From an uncultured Dehalococcoidia bacterium (lineage in GTDB: Bacteria > Chloroflexota > Dehalococcoidia > Lucifugimonadales > Lucifugimonadaceae), in the NCBI GenBank assembly GCA_913048295.1, contig CAJWWK010000001.1, positions 1 through 64,000 of the forward strand: a DNA stretch of 64,000 bases, written 5' to 3'. Below, piece after piece: positions 43,630-53,513 of the stretch. Below the pieces are notes generated by a model. That model did no database searches and was not told the origin of the DNA. It saw only the letters and a program-made list of their open reading frames with translations. The translations under genes were made by a program, and so were the position numbers. Position 1 is the stretch's first letter, and each line of letters begins with the position of its first letter.

Positions 43630-44913
43630 GTGACTGCTTCAATTGCGATTATTGTCATCGGGCTACTGGGAAGCGCGTTTATCAGCGCTACCGAGGCGGC
43701 TGTACTGGGCGCGAGCCGCTATAGGATTGAATACCGCGGTGAAGAGGGCGACAAGCGGGCCCGACTCGTAATCCGAATATTCGATGATTACGAGAGGTTT
43801 TTCGGGACGATCCTTCTCCTGGGTAACCTGTTCAACATCACAGTAGCCTCGGTTGGGACAACCCTGGCCATCTCTACCATTGGTGGCGGGGAACCTACCG
43901 CCCTCTCAGCCGTCGTCGCCACAGCAATAGCGACCATAGCTATCGTTATTGTCGGTGAGTTGACCCCGAAAACGTTGGCTGTAATGGCAGCCGAACGCTG
44001 GGCTCTCGCGACGGCTCGGGTTGTGCTGATGATGATGACAGTTGCGTGGCCGGTGGTCTTCGCATTCACCCTGGTCCCTCGAGCGATCTTGCGGTTGTTC
44101 GGTGGGAAGGAGGCGTGGTCGAGTCCGATTGTCACGCCGGGCGAACTTCGTACGCTGATTGATCTTGGCGAGGCCGAGGGTACGGTGGAAGAATCCACCG
44201 GTGAAATGCTTGAGAATATTTTCAGATTCGGGGAAATGGAAGTTCGCGACGTGGTGACCCCGCGCCCCGATATCGTCTGGGTCCAAGCCGAGGCCACTTT
44301 CAGGGAATTTATGAATTCGTATCGGGTTTCCCCGCACACACGGTTCCCGGTTTTCGATACCGACCACGATGACGTGGTGGGAATCCTCTCGGTAAAAGAC
44401 GTTCTGGCGATGATGTCCGAATCGAATCTCGACTTCGACCAACCCGTCATCAACCTCATGCGCCAGACTTACTTCGTTCCGGAAACCAAACGCCTGGACG
44501 ATCTTTTCGAGGAGATGCAGGAGTCAGGTCATAAGATGGCGCTTATCGTCGATGAGTTTGGCGGTATCGCCGGGCTGATTACACTTACGCGTCTCGTCGA
44601 ACAGATCGTGGGCCGAACCGGCGAAGAGGGGTTAAAACCTGAGCGCCGCTTCGTCACGGTCAATGAAAACACGTTCGTTTTGGATGGCGGTCTTGAGATC
44701 GGTGAAGCCAATGATGAACTGGGTCTGGATATCCCTGAAGGCGATTATGAGACCATCGCCGGATTTTTCCTTGAGCAAGCGCAACAACGGCCGGATATTG
44801 GGTCACGGGTGCGATTCGGCAACCTGAGAATGCAGATCGCCGAAGTGGATGGAACCAAGATCACCAGCATTCGCGTACGGCGGGTAACTGAGGTCTCGGA
44901 AGTCACAAGGTAG
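43630..44913 (+). CDS. CNNM/CorC-HlyC-type membrane protein with CBS pair
   Basis: A 427-aa protein of the hemolysin-C/CNNM family, often annotated hemolysin although these are better seen as divalent-cation (Mg or Co) transport related. The N-terminal DUF21 domain has several membrane helices (1-150: TASIAIIVIGLLGSAFISATEAA, LLLGNLFNITVAS). Two CBS domains follow (about 205-330: VRDVVTPRPDIVWV, ALIVDEFGGIAGLITL) and the CorC/HlyC domain closes the chain (about 345-425). The start is GTG. tilS follows after 10 nt. Confidence 0.93.
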   Translation: MTASIAIIVIGLLGSAFISATEAAVLGASRYRIEYRGEEGDKRARLVIRIFDDYERFFGTILLLGNLFNITVASVGTTLAISTIGGGEPTALSAVVATAIATIAIVIVGELTPKTLAVMAAERWALATARVVLMMMTVAWPVVFAFTLVPRAILRLFGGKEAWSSPIVTPGELRTLIDLGEAEGTVEESTGEMLENIFRFGEMEVRDVVTPRPDIVWVQAEATFREFMNSYRVSPHTRFPVFDTDHDDVVGILSVKDVLAMMSESNLDFDQPVINLMRQTYFVPETKRLDDLFEEMQESGHKMALIVDEFGGIAGLITLTRLVEQIVGRTGEEGLKPERRFVTVNENTFVLDGGLEIGEANDELGLDIPEGDYETIAGFFLEQAQQRPDIGSRVRFGNLRMQIAEVDGTKITSIRVRRVTEVSEVTR

Positions 44914-44923
44914 TCGACACCCG

Positions 44924-46357
44924 ATGTCTAACGGCGCCACATTCCTCGATCAACTGGAAGCAGGTCTCCAACGTGCATTGGTACCACGCGGGGCGGTCCT
45001 TGTAGTAGCTTTCTCAGGCGGACCCGATTCTTCAGCGCTTCTTCGGGCTCTATCGGAACTTCGCGATCAATGGAATTTCAACCTGAGGGCGGTACACGTC
45101 AACCACAATATTCGGTCTGGCGAATCAGAGCGTAATGAACGCATCGCACAACGAATAGCCGAACTGTGCGTTGTTGAATTCAAAGCGGTCAGCGTTGATG
45201 TTCCGGGGCTCGCGAAAAAGAAAAACGTTTCGATCGAATCTGCCGCCCGGCAGTTACGCTACGAGGCGCTGTCGCAGAGCGTCGAAATGTATTCGGCTCA
45301 CGGGGTTGTCACGGGTCATACGCTCGATGATCAGGCCGAGACTGTGTTGCTGCACGCCGGTCGGGGTTCCGGGCTCAAAGGGATCGCCAGTATCAGACCG
45401 CGTTCGACTCTAAAAATTCCGGATTCAGAAATTGAGGTCACCGCGTTCCGGCCGATGCTTGGAATTTTGAGGGAAGAATGCGCAGAGTACAGCGATCAGA
45501 TCGGTGTCCGGCCCGTCGTCGACGAGTCAAATTTCCGCCGGGATTACACCCGGAACCGAATCAGGCTGGACGTGCTGCCAGAGCTAAACAAGGCGATCCC
45601 GGGCTCGTCGAAAGCGCTGGCACGACTTGCGGAAAACGCGGCTGACGACCTGTCGATCGTGAATTGGGCAGTCGAACGCTCACTCAAGCAGGCCGGGGGT
45701 GGACCCGCGCCGGGCCGATACTCACGGGCCAGCGTCTTGAGCCTTCCGGCAACTCTTACCGCCAGGGTGTTGATGCGAACCTACGACGACCATGTCGGCC
45801 ACTCCAATAACCTCGAGCGATCGCATGTTGAGAGCATGGTCCAACACCTCGCCGGTCGCAGTGGAACCTCAATCAATCTGCCCAACGGGGTTACTTTTAT
45901 CGTTGATCAGGACTCTTTCGGCTTCCGCTCCCGGACTGTCCCCGACAACGACTGTCCCTATCCAGACCCGCTTGATCTCACCGAATTATCGATTCCTGGC
46001 ATCACCGGGCTTGGCGGTGGCTTCAAAATGATTGCGGCGATTGTCGACAGGCCGATCAATCTCGATCCCGAAAACTCGTGGGTGACATTCGCATCGCCGA
46101 CCATTGCACAGCTCTCGCCAAGACTGCGGAACCGCAAAAACGGAGATCGGTTTCAGCCTCTGGGGATGGATCCGCAGGTAAAACTCCAGGATTTTTTTGT
46201 GGGTGCTGGGGTGCCTGAACGCTGGCGTGACCGGGTGCCGATTGTCGAATCGGACAAAGGCATCGTATGGGTCGCTGGGTCACGCTTGGCTGAATGGGCG
46301 AAAGTTCAATCTGCCCATAAACAAGTGGCCCGACTGGAACTTACGGGGCCTGATTAG
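44924..46357 (+). CDS. tilS: tRNA(Ile)-lysidine synthetase
   Basis: A 477-aa enzyme that converts the wobble cytidine of tRNA-Ile(CAU) to lysidine so that it reads AUA. The N-terminal PP-loop is FSGGPDSSALL (SGGPDS at 31-36). Downstream family blocks are VNHNIRSGESERN, VTGHTLDDQAETVLL and the C-terminal substrate-binding domain (LRNRKNGDRFQPLGM). Length matches the long form. It is spaced 10 nt behind the CorC-like gene and overlaps the convergent gene by 4 nt. Confidence 0.95.
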   Translation: MSNGATFLDQLEAGLQRALVPRGAVLVVAFSGGPDSSALLRALSELRDQWNFNLRAVHVNHNIRSGESERNERIAQRIAELCVVEFKAVSVDVPGLAKKKNVSIESAARQLRYEALSQSVEMYSAHGVVTGHTLDDQAETVLLHAGRGSGLKGIASIRPRSTLKIPDSEIEVTAFRPMLGILREECAEYSDQIGVRPVVDESNFRRDYTRNRIRLDVLPELNKAIPGSSKALARLAENAADDLSIVNWAVERSLKQAGGGPAPGRYSRASVLSLPATLTARVLMRTYDDHVGHSNNLERSHVESMVQHLAGRSGTSINLPNGVTFIVDQDSFGFRSRTVPDNDCPYPDPLDLTELSIPGITGLGGGFKMIAAIVDRPINLDPENSWVTFASPTIAQLSPRLRNRKNGDRFQPLGMDPQVKLQDFFVGAGVPERWRDRVPIVESDKGIVWVAGSRLAEWAKVQSAHKQVARLELTGPD

Positions 46358-47355
46358 AGGACCCGGGTCAACCTGAGATTCACTGCAAGCCCTGGTATAC
46401 GGCCCCGTTTCGCCACGTTCCGGCCATCGATTTCCTTGATATCCGCAGTGAACGAAATCGGGCTTGCTGAGGCTATGTAGTAGCCAACTGCAAAGACATT
46501 GACCGGCGCATCGGCCTCGACGAAGCCCCGAATACGATCGGGCGTAATTCCACCACTTACGAATATCTCTACGTGGTTGTAACCACCCTGGTCCAATCGT
46601 GCGCGTATCTCGCGGACCAGGTCGGGCGTCACCCCGCCCCGCTCTTTAGGCGTATCTAGCCGGATCCCGCGAAGCCGCTCACGCAACGCCTTTGCAACGT
46701 CCATAGCTTCTTCAGTCTCGTCTTTGAATGTATCCACAAGGGCAACCCTGGGGACCTCGGGCGGCATGTGCTTGTCGAACGCCATCATGCAGCGAACGGT
46801 ATCGCCCATCAGGAGCACCAGCGAGTGTGGCATGGTTCCCGAGGGTATCAGCCCATGGAGTTGCTGACCGACCACTGAAGAGCTTGATACGCATCCTCCT
46901 ATTACCGCTGCGTAGTCCATGACCCCAACCACTTCCGGGTGGACATGGCGGGCACCGTAACCGATTATCGGGACGCCGCCGCCGGCATCTACACATTCGC
47001 CAGCCGCGGTTGCCCAGCCGGTGCACGACGCCAAGGTTCCGAGGATCGCGGTCTCGAACAGACCGAAGGAGGCGTACGGAGCACGAATGCGGAGCGCCAC
47101 CTCGCCACCGGCCACCCCAACACCTTCGTCCAGAGCCCACACCTCGCGGCCGGTTTCTGGCAGCACCCTGCCAAGCAGGGTTTTTACTTCGTTGATACCA
47201 CAGAAAATGCCGTCGCGTTCGGCCGCGAACTCAACGACCACTTCAGGATTGATGCCTTCGTTCCGAAGGATGGTCAAAGCCCTGTGCAGTTCGTTATCAG
47301 CTGTGTACCCGGTGAGGACCGAGCGTGCGATCTTAAAATCGCCTGGTGTAGCCAT
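46354..47355 (-). CDS. Nicotinate phosphoribosyltransferase-like protein
   Basis: A 333-aa member of the type II phosphoribosyltransferase fold, close in size to the short archaeal and Gram-positive nicotinate phosphoribosyltransferases. Family-like blocks: YTADNELHRALTILRNEG, FGLFETAILGTLASCTGWATAAGECV, IIGYGARHVHPEVVGVMDYAAVIGG, RVALVDTFKDE and IFVSGGITPDRIR. It should make nicotinate mononucleotide from nicotinate and PRPP, feeding nadE. A quinolinate phosphoribosyltransferase relative is less likely. It converges on tilS with a 4-nt overlap. Confidence 0.85.
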   Translation of the reverse strand: MATPGDFKIARSVLTGYTADNELHRALTILRNEGINPEVVVEFAAERDGIFCGINEVKTLLGRVLPETGREVWALDEGVGVAGGEVALRIRAPYASFGLFETAILGTLASCTGWATAAGECVDAGGGVPIIGYGARHVHPEVVGVMDYAAVIGGCVSSSSVVGQQLHGLIPSGTMPHSLVLLMGDTVRCMMAFDKHMPPEVPRVALVDTFKDETEEAMDVAKALRERLRGIRLDTPKERGGVTPDLVREIRARLDQGGYNHVEIFVSGGITPDRIRGFVEADAPVNVFAVGYYIASASPISFTADIKEIDGRNVAKRGRIPGLAVNLRLTRVL

Positions 47356-47435
47356 GTTTTAATGCGGTTGGGGGTGGGCAGATCTACTTTGCGGCTGCGC
47401 GGGTAATCAACTCTAGCTACCGTCCGAAATAGCGG

Positions 47436-48170
47436 TCAAGCCGTCGATGTCGGAGTTGGGCGCCCTTTAAACCTGAGTCTGAGCAAGCCTTTCACATCTT
47501 CCCAGGCCGTGGAAGCAATCTTCACACGGGTGTCCGGGTCGTCCTCCCAGTGAACAGGTATTTCCTTAATGCCGTAACCGGATTTACCGGCGATCAACAG
47601 TAGTTCCGTGTCGAAAAACCATGCGTTGTCACGAATTAGCGGGATCAGGTTATCAGCGGTTTTTCTTGAAACCGCCTTGAAACCGCACTGCGCGTCCTTG
47701 AATCCGGGAAATGGAAAGAAGATGTGTATGAGCATGTTGTACCCGCGGGAAGTGATCTCCCGCTTGAGGGTCCGATCGACAACTTCCGAGCCTTTGATAA
47801 GCCGCGAGCCGATCGCAACTTCGTACCCGTCATCGGCGACAGCCGCTACCAGAAGCGGCAACGACATCAGATCGGTCGACAGATCAACGTCCATGTACAC
47901 CCGCACATCTGCGTCGCTCTCGGTCCAGGCTTTTTTCAGAGCCCGGCCACGGCCGCGCTGATCGAGCGTCGAGACCGATAACTTCGGGTACACGGCCGCC
48001 AGTTCCGTAGCTATCTCAGTCGTTCTGTCGCTCGAACCGTTGTCGGCGACGACCACACGCCAGTCGCGTTCGGGGTGCTGGTCGATAAACGCGTACAGCT
48101 TTTCGATACAGAAAGGGATAGCCACTTCCTCGTTGAGGACCGGTATGACGATATCGACAGTTGCAGCCAT
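47436..48170 (-). CDS. Glycosyltransferase family 2, dolichyl/polyprenyl-phosphate sugar synthase-like
   Basis: A 244-aa GT-A fold enzyme. Nucleotide-binding start DIVIPVLNEEVAIPFCIEKL, ADNGSSDRT, the DxD motif YMDVDLSTD (Asp94 and Asp96) and the acceptor block FKDAQCGFKAVSR. The pattern resembles dolichyl-phosphate beta-glucosyltransferases, which load a sugar on a polyprenyl phosphate. No C-terminal membrane helices are present. Sugar and acceptor are not known. It is on the purH strand, 72 nt downstream. Confidence 0.88.
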   Translation of the reverse strand: MAATVDIVIPVLNEEVAIPFCIEKLYAFIDQHPERDWRVVVADNGSSDRTTEIATELAAVYPKLSVSTLDQRGRGRALKKAWTESDADVRVYMDVDLSTDLMSLPLLVAAVADDGYEVAIGSRLIKGSEVVDRTLKREITSRGYNMLIHIFFPFPGFKDAQCGFKAVSRKTADNLIPLIRDNAWFFDTELLLIAGKSGYGIKEIPVHWEDDPDTRVKIASTAWEDVKGLLRLRFKGRPTPTSTA

Positions 48171-48242
48171 ATGAGGAATTTGGTGAGATCGGGTTGAGAT
48201 CAGTTTTAGTTTTTGTCGGGTTTGTGCGACGGAGGCACGAGA

Positions 48243-49790
48243 TCAGTGAAAAAAGTGTCGTGTGCCGGTGAAGAGCATTACGAGACCGAGGCGGTCGGCA
48301 GCTTCGATAACTTCCCCGTCTTTCACCGATCCGCCGGGCTGAACAACCGCTACGGCACCTGCTTTCGCAGCGTTCTCTATGCCATCAGGGAACGGGAAGT
48401 AGGCATCGCTGGCCATCACGCAACCGGAGGCGTCGTCGCCCGCCGCCCGACCCGCGAGGTAAACGCTGATAGCCCGGTTTGGTTGACCGGCACCCATTCC
48501 CTTGAGCATCGAATCCTTAGCAAACACGATCGCATTCGAGTGAACCAGCTGACACGCCTTCCACGCGAAGGCCATGTCGGCCAGCTGCTGTTCGGTTGGC
48601 GACTTCTTCGTAACGACCTTCCAGTCGGCCGCTACTTCAGCGATATCGTCGGGCTGCTGAACGAGTGCGCCGCCTGTCACGTTGCGGACATTGAGAAGCG
48701 GGGTGTCTGAGAGTGCAACTTCCAGCACCCGGGTACGCCGGCGCTTCTGGAGTATTTCGAGGGCTTCCGGTTCATAGCCAAGGGCAACGATCACGTCGTA
48801 CAGAACGCCCTTCATTGCGATGGCAGTTTCTGCTGTGACGATGTTGTTGAAGCCGACGATTCCGCCGAACGCTGACATCGTATCGCCCGCGTAGGCCTTG
48901 CGGTACGCCTCGGCCTGATCGGTATCGATGGCGAGGCCACAGGGATTGGCGTGCTTGACCACCGCTACACAGTGCTTATCGGCGACTCCGAACGAGTTGA
49001 CGGCGACCCAAGCGGCGTCGGCGTCGAAGTAGTTGAGATACGACATGTCGATGCCGTGCAGTTGCCGGGCGTTTACGATTCCGCCAGTTTCGCCGGGTGT
49101 TGCGTAGATGCCTCCGGCCTGGTGCGGGTTCTCTCCGTAGCGCGGAACTGCTACCCGCCTCCACCCGAAGGTGATCTCTTCGGGGAAAAGGGCTGTCTTG
49201 TCTTCACTCGTTGCTTCTGACTCTCGCAGGTAAGCGGATATCAGGGTGTCGTACGCGGCGACGTGCTGAAATGCCTTCGCGGCGAGACCCCGGCGCTCAT
49301 CCTGTGAGACTCCTGCGTCCGACACGATCATTTCGCCAATGCGCTCGTAGTCGGACGGGTCGACGATGATGACGACATCGGGGAAGTTCTTTGCGGCAGC
49401 ACGGGTCATGGCCGGACCGCCGATATCGATGTTTTCTAGCGCGTCATCGAGCGTAGCATTGGGGTTTGCGATGGTCTGCTGGAACGGATAGAGGTTGTTC
49501 ACGACTACGTCGATGCCCTCGATCCCCTGTTGCTTCATCTCTTCGATGTGCGCCGGGTTGCTGCGCTTTCCGAGCAGTCCACCGTGAATTCTGGGGTGCA
49601 ACGTCTTCACCCGACCATCAAGGATTTCGGGTGCGCCTGTCACATCCGCGACTTCTGTAATTTCCAGCCCGGCGGATTTGAGTTCGTTCGCCGTACCGCC
49701 GGTGCTGATCAGCTCAAACCCGGCGCTCGCCAGTTCCTTCGCGAATTCAACCAGTCCGGTCCTGTCGTATGCGGATAGAAGCGCCCTCAA
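48243..49790 (-). CDS. purH: Bifunctional AICAR formyltransferase / IMP cyclohydrolase
   Basis: A 515-aa enzyme doing the last two steps to IMP. The N-terminal MGS-like cyclohydrolase domain includes RALLSAYDRTGLVEFAKEL, GGTA, VKTLHPRIHGGLL and VVNNLYPFQQT. The transformylase domain includes RYGENPHQAG, VVKHANPCGLAI and AFGGIVGFN. The start is a TTG with only a modest ribosome site (AAGGG about 12 nt upstream). It is transcribed after purM and purF on the same strand. Confidence 0.96.
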   Translation of the reverse strand: MRALLSAYDRTGLVEFAKELASAGFELISTGGTANELKSAGLEITEVADVTGAPEILDGRVKTLHPRIHGGLLGKRSNPAHIEEMKQQGIEGIDVVVNNLYPFQQTIANPNATLDDALENIDIGGPAMTRAAAKNFPDVVIIVDPSDYERIGEMIVSDAGVSQDERRGLAAKAFQHVAAYDTLISAYLRESEATSEDKTALFPEEITFGWRRVAVPRYGENPHQAGGIYATPGETGGIVNARQLHGIDMSYLNYFDADAAWVAVNSFGVADKHCVAVVKHANPCGLAIDTDQAEAYRKAYAGDTMSAFGGIVGFNNIVTAETAIAMKGVLYDVIVALGYEPEALEILQKRRRTRVLEVALSDTPLLNVRNVTGGALVQQPDDIAEVAADWKVVTKKSPTEQQLADMAFAWKACQLVHSNAIVFAKDSMLKGMGAGQPNRAISVYLAGRAAGDDASGCVMASDAYFPFPDGIENAAKAGAVAVVQPGGSVKDGEVIEAADRLGLVMLFTGTRHFFH

Positions 49791-49855
49791 AATTGGTCTC
49801 GTTCCCTTTTCGCTGTTGTTTCTAATCTGATTCTTGTGAATTACAGAAAGTTCGG

Positions 49856-50893
49856 CTAAAGCCCGATCAGCTTTGTCCGTTCTTCGACCGGTGCCCGCTC
49901 GACGACTTCACCAATTCGGAACGCCCCCGGTATGCTGTTAATCACATCGTCGGCAAGGCCCGGCTCGACGATGATCGTCATCCCGACGCCCATGTTGAAC
50001 ACGCTGAACATCTCGCGGTCTTCGACGTGCCCGACCTCCTTGATGAAATCGAACAGCGGTGGGACTGACCACGTCGAAATGTCGATATCAGCACCGAGGC
50101 CGTCGGCGAGCGCGCGCGGAATGTTCTTGTAGAAACTGCCGCCGGTAATGTGGCCGAGCCCGCGAATTTTTCCGAGGACCGGGCCGATTACATCAAGGTA
50201 GCTGAGGTGGGGGCGCAGCAGCAGTTCGCCCAGGGTGTGTGATGTTTCTGGAACGTTGGTAGCGAGTACAGACGGGTTTTCGTCGGTATCGAACACCGAT
50301 CTGACCAGTGAATATCCGTTCGTGTGGAGTCCGTCTGAAGCCAGACCCAAAATCACATCGCCGGCCCGCGTATTTTCAGGCTTCAAGAGTGCGTCTTTAC
50401 GGACCGTACCGACGATGAACCCGGCAAGGTCGTAATCGTTGCCGTGATAGATGTCGGGCATTGTGGCAGTCTCGCCGCCGAGTAGCGCACAGCCCGCATC
50501 GGCACACGCCCTCGCAAGGCCGGAGACGATCTCTGCGATCTTGTCGGGATCGAAGCGGCTCAGACCGATGTAGTCGAGAAAGAACAGCGGCCGCGCGCCG
50601 GCGGGGAGAATGTCGTTGATGCAGTGATTTACGATACTTGCCCCGACCGTGTCGTGCCTGCCAAGCGCATCGGCGATACGGAGTTTTGTGCCCACGCCGT
50701 CGGTACTGGCGACAAGGAGCGTATCGCCCGAGGGGTCGGGGTCGATCACCCCGCCAAAGCCGCCGGGACCAGCTATGACGGCGCTGCCGAGCGTGGCGGC
50801 TGCGATTGCCTTGATCCTGTCCTTGACGGCTGCTGCTGCTGCCAGGTCCACGCCTGCATCAGCGTAGGTCTTGGCTGCCGGACGGTTGGTCAT
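49856..50893 (-). CDS. purM: Phosphoribosylformylglycinamidine cyclo-ligase
   Basis: A 345-aa PurM/AIR synthetase. Typical blocks: TYADAGVDLAAAAAVKDRI, VASTDGVGTKLRIA, NDILPAGARPLFFLDYIG, LLGGETATMPD and LASDGLHTNGYSL. It closes the imidazole ring in purine synthesis. It lies between purF (153 nt upstream, with a TATACT -10-like element in the gap at about 50968-50973) and purH (65 nt downstream). Confidence 0.96.
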   Translation of the reverse strand: MTNRPAAKTYADAGVDLAAAAAVKDRIKAIAAATLGSAVIAGPGGFGGVIDPDPSGDTLLVASTDGVGTKLRIADALGRHDTVGASIVNHCINDILPAGARPLFFLDYIGLSRFDPDKIAEIVSGLARACADAGCALLGGETATMPDIYHGNDYDLAGFIVGTVRKDALLKPENTRAGDVILGLASDGLHTNGYSLVRSVFDTDENPSVLATNVPETSHTLGELLLRPHLSYLDVIGPVLGKIRGLGHITGGSFYKNIPRALADGLGADIDISTWSVPPLFDFIKEVGHVEDREMFSVFNMGVGMTIIVEPGLADDVINSIPGAFRIGEVVERAPVEERTKLIGL

Positions 50894-51046
50894 GCGTGAG
50901 GGTCCCCGTTGACTTTTTCAGGTAAGACACGCTGCGATAATTCGGGACAGGTGCGTAAAATCAGGCGATAAGTATACGTTTGGAAGGGCCGATTCGGAGG
51001 ACTCTTGATACTTGAAAAACGGGTGACTGAAGTCGTCGCTGCGATA

Positions 51047-52492
51047 CTAGATACCCTGCGTAATTCCGAGTTCCAGTTTGTTCATCTCAAGTTGTACGGG
51101 AATCGGATACTTACCGGTTAGACAGCCGTTGCAGTAGGTCTTATCCGGTGCGCGCACGGCCTGGTGCAGCCCTTCTACTGAGAGATAGGCGAGCGAGTCG
51201 GCACCGATATAGTCGCGTATCTCGTCAACTGTCTTGTTGTAAGCAATCAGTTCGCCGAGTGTGGCCATATCGACGCCAAAATGGCAGGTCGACTTGATCG
51301 GCGGTGAGGCGACGCGCATGTGGATCTCTTTGGCCCCGGCTTTTCGCAACATCTTGACGATGCGGGTGACGGTTGTGCTTCGAACGATCGAGTCGTCCAC
51401 CACCAGTAACCTCTTGCCTTCGACTACCCCGCGCATGGCGTTAAACTTGGTCTTCACTCCCTGGGAACGAGAATGCTGATCGGGCTGTATAAACGTTCGT
51501 CCCACATAGCGATTGCGGATTATCGCTTCTACGTACGGGATTTTCGCCGCAGCCGCCAGTCCGACGGCATGTGGGGTGGAGGAATCTGGGATACCGACGA
51601 CGATATCGGCATCGACCGGGTGCTCCCTGTAGACTGCCGCTCCCAGTCGCCGCCGGGTTTCGTATGCCAGCTCACCGTTCAATATGCTGTCGGGGCGGGC
51701 AAAGTAAATCTGCTCGAAAATGCACATCGCGTGGTTGGGACGGGCGCCCGACCAGATCTTTGACTTGACGCCGTCTTTATCGATGACGAGAGTTTCACCC
51801 TGTTCGAGCTCTCTTACGAATTCTGCGCCAAGGTTGTCAAGTGCCGCGGTTTCGGAAGCGACCACCCAGCCGCCGTTGAGCGTTCCCAGGCACAGCGGGC
51901 GTATGCCTATCGGATCGCGTACGGCGATTAACTGGTCTTTCGTCATTATCACGAGTGAGTACGCACCCTTGAGGCGGCGCATGGCGTAGGCCGAAACCTC
52001 GAACCAGTTGGCACCGGGTGCCTTGGCGAACAGCTCTGCAATAACTTCCGTATCGGACGTTTTGTTGAAAGTTGCCCCGAACTCCTCGGCCAGCTCGATG
52101 CGGAGATCGGCTGCGTTTATGACGTTGCCGTTGTGGCCTACTGCGATTTGGCCGCGCTGACCATTGGCAAGCAGCGGCTGGGCGTTGTATTCCTTGCTTC
52201 CGCCCATCGTCGAGTAGCGGGTATGGCCAATGCCGAGGTGACCCGGCAGACCGCTAAGCGTTTCTTCGCGAAAGACCTGTGAAACAAGCCCCATCTTGGC
52301 CTTGATGCCAATTCGCTCGCCCTTTGATGTCGCAATGCCCGCACTTTCCTGACCGCGGTGTTGCAGGGCAAAAAGACCGAAGAATAAGGTCTGAGCTACG
52401 TTTTCTTCTGGGATATAAGCCCCGACTATCCCGCACTCTTCATGCGGTTTATCGTCTGAAAACATGTTGATCGGGCCCTGGGTTTCTGGCAC
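51047..52492 (-). CDS. purF: Amidophosphoribosyltransferase
   Basis: A 481-aa enzyme of the B. subtilis type that commits PRPP to purine synthesis. A short propeptide ends before the catalytic cysteine in HEECGIVGAY. The PRPP loop is LLVVDDSIVRSTT. Four cysteines in matching positions (NHAMCIFE, STCHFGVD, YCNGCLTG) indicate a 4Fe-4S cluster. The start may be GTG 52492 or, nine codons in, ATG 52465 (MFSDDKPHEECG), which fits the family better. A strong promoter lies upstream at 52602-52630. Confidence 0.95.
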   Translation of the reverse strand: MPETQGPINMFSDDKPHEECGIVGAYIPEENVAQTLFFGLFALQHRGQESAGIATSKGERIGIKAKMGLVSQVFREETLSGLPGHLGIGHTRYSTMGGSKEYNAQPLLANGQRGQIAVGHNGNVINAADLRIELAEEFGATFNKTSDTEVIAELFAKAPGANWFEVSAYAMRRLKGAYSLVIMTKDQLIAVRDPIGIRPLCLGTLNGGWVVASETAALDNLGAEFVRELEQGETLVIDKDGVKSKIWSGARPNHAMCIFEQIYFARPDSILNGELAYETRRRLGAAVYREHPVDADIVVGIPDSSTPHAVGLAAAAKIPYVEAIIRNRYVGRTFIQPDQHSRSQGVKTKFNAMRGVVEGKRLLVVDDSIVRSTTVTRIVKMLRKAGAKEIHMRVASPPIKSTCHFGVDMATLGELIAYNKTVDEIRDYIGADSLAYLSVEGLHQAVRAPDKTYCNGCLTGKYPIPVQLEMNKLELGITQGI

Positions 52493-52601
52493 AGGCGAAG
52501 TGATTTTCAGCTCGGACTATTCAGCTCAACACGGCGCCCGATGCGCCGGCAGGTTCAGCGTTGTCGAGCAGCTCCAGATTTGGACGACAACGACCTGCAT
52601 A

Positions 52602-52630
52602 ATTTTAACCCTCGTTAACCTGCGGGTCAA
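52602..52630 (-). promoter_or_regulatory. Promoter of purF
   Basis: On the minus strand TTGACC (52625-52630), a 17-nt spacer and TAAAAT (52602-52607). This gives a leader of about 100 nt before purF. The spacer contains GTTAACGAGGGTTAA, a direct-repeat-like element that could serve as an operator. No purine riboswitch fold was recognised. Confidence 0.7.
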
Positions 52631-52658
52631 CGCAAACTCGGTGCGCCGATTCGCTCTT

Positions 52659-53435
52659 TTACTCGTGATCTGTCTGACTAGGAGCCCAGGGTTCAAGAAG
52701 AAGAAGGAACTCTCGATTTCCTTTTTCGCCGAGTATCCCCGAACTGACGAGGCCCCGAACGCGTATTTTTGAATCGCCCGCCCACTTTACAAACCGACCT
52801 ATTACGGCTGCGTGGACGATTGATTCCGTAATCACTCCACCTCGGGGGAGTTCCGATATTTTTGCTTCATATTGCGGTTTTAGAAGTACGACGGCTCGGC
52901 ATCTTCGGCCGGGCCGGGGTGTGACGAAATGTTCGAACGCAGGTGGTAATACTTTTATGAGCGACGTGGACGAAACATCGGCAACGACGATATCGACCTG
53001 TTCGGGTAGCTCGATCCCGTTTGCAATATTGGTTCGCTCCATGCTGATCACACGTTCGTCGTCCATCAATTTCCGGTGCAATTGCCCTCGACCGGAATCG
53101 ACCGCGTAGACGCGAATGGCACCGTTTTGCAGTAGACAATCTGTGAATCCGCCTGTCGATGCACCTACATCGAGGCAGACCGCGCCTTCGACGTCAACAT
53201 CGAACAGTTCCAGCGCCCCTGCGAGCTTTTCGCCGCCCCGCGAAACGAACCGTATCTTCGGAGCGATGGTAATCTCCACGCCCGGCCTCACCTGCATGCC
53301 CGGCGTAGGCGACCTGCGCTCCCCGGCCAGCGACACTTTTCCGGCCATGACGAGTGCGGCGGCCTCCTTGATATCTGGAGCAAGGTTCATATCGACAAGG
53401 AGTCGGTCGAGTCTGATTTTAGAATTTTCGGCCAT
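52659..53435 (-). CDS. tlyA: TlyA-family rRNA 2'-O-methyltransferase
   Basis: A 258-aa protein with an N-terminal S4 RNA-binding domain (1-65: KIRLDRLLVDMNLAPDIKEAAALVMAGKV) and an FtsJ-like methyltransferase domain (VSRGGEKLAGALELF, CLDVGASTGGFTDCLLQNGA, VVADVSSTSL, VVLLKPQYE). TlyA 2'-O-methylates rRNA cytidines and underlies capreomycin sensitivity in mycobacteria; the old hemolysin name is misleading. It diverges from the UbiA-type gene across 78 nt. Confidence 0.93.
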   Translation of the reverse strand: MAENSKIRLDRLLVDMNLAPDIKEAAALVMAGKVSLAGERRSPTPGMQVRPGVEITIAPKIRFVSRGGEKLAGALELFDVDVEGAVCLDVGASTGGFTDCLLQNGAIRVYAVDSGRGQLHRKLMDDERVISMERTNIANGIELPEQVDIVVADVSSTSLIKVLPPAFEHFVTPRPGRRCRAVVLLKPQYEAKISELPRGGVITESIVHAAVIGRFVKWAGDSKIRVRGLVSSGILGEKGNREFLLLLEPWAPSQTDHE

Positions 53436-53513
53436 TGTTTCTAAAAATTAACAGGAATTCTTGTCGGGTGCCTAAATTGACCCCGGTTTCCGAATACACC
53501 TATCATCGCTGAT

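Noticed and set aside
51004-51118. Short plus-strand frame beginning TTGATACTTGAAAAACGG between purF and purM
   Set aside because: It runs into purF on the other strand and lacks any recognisable motif.
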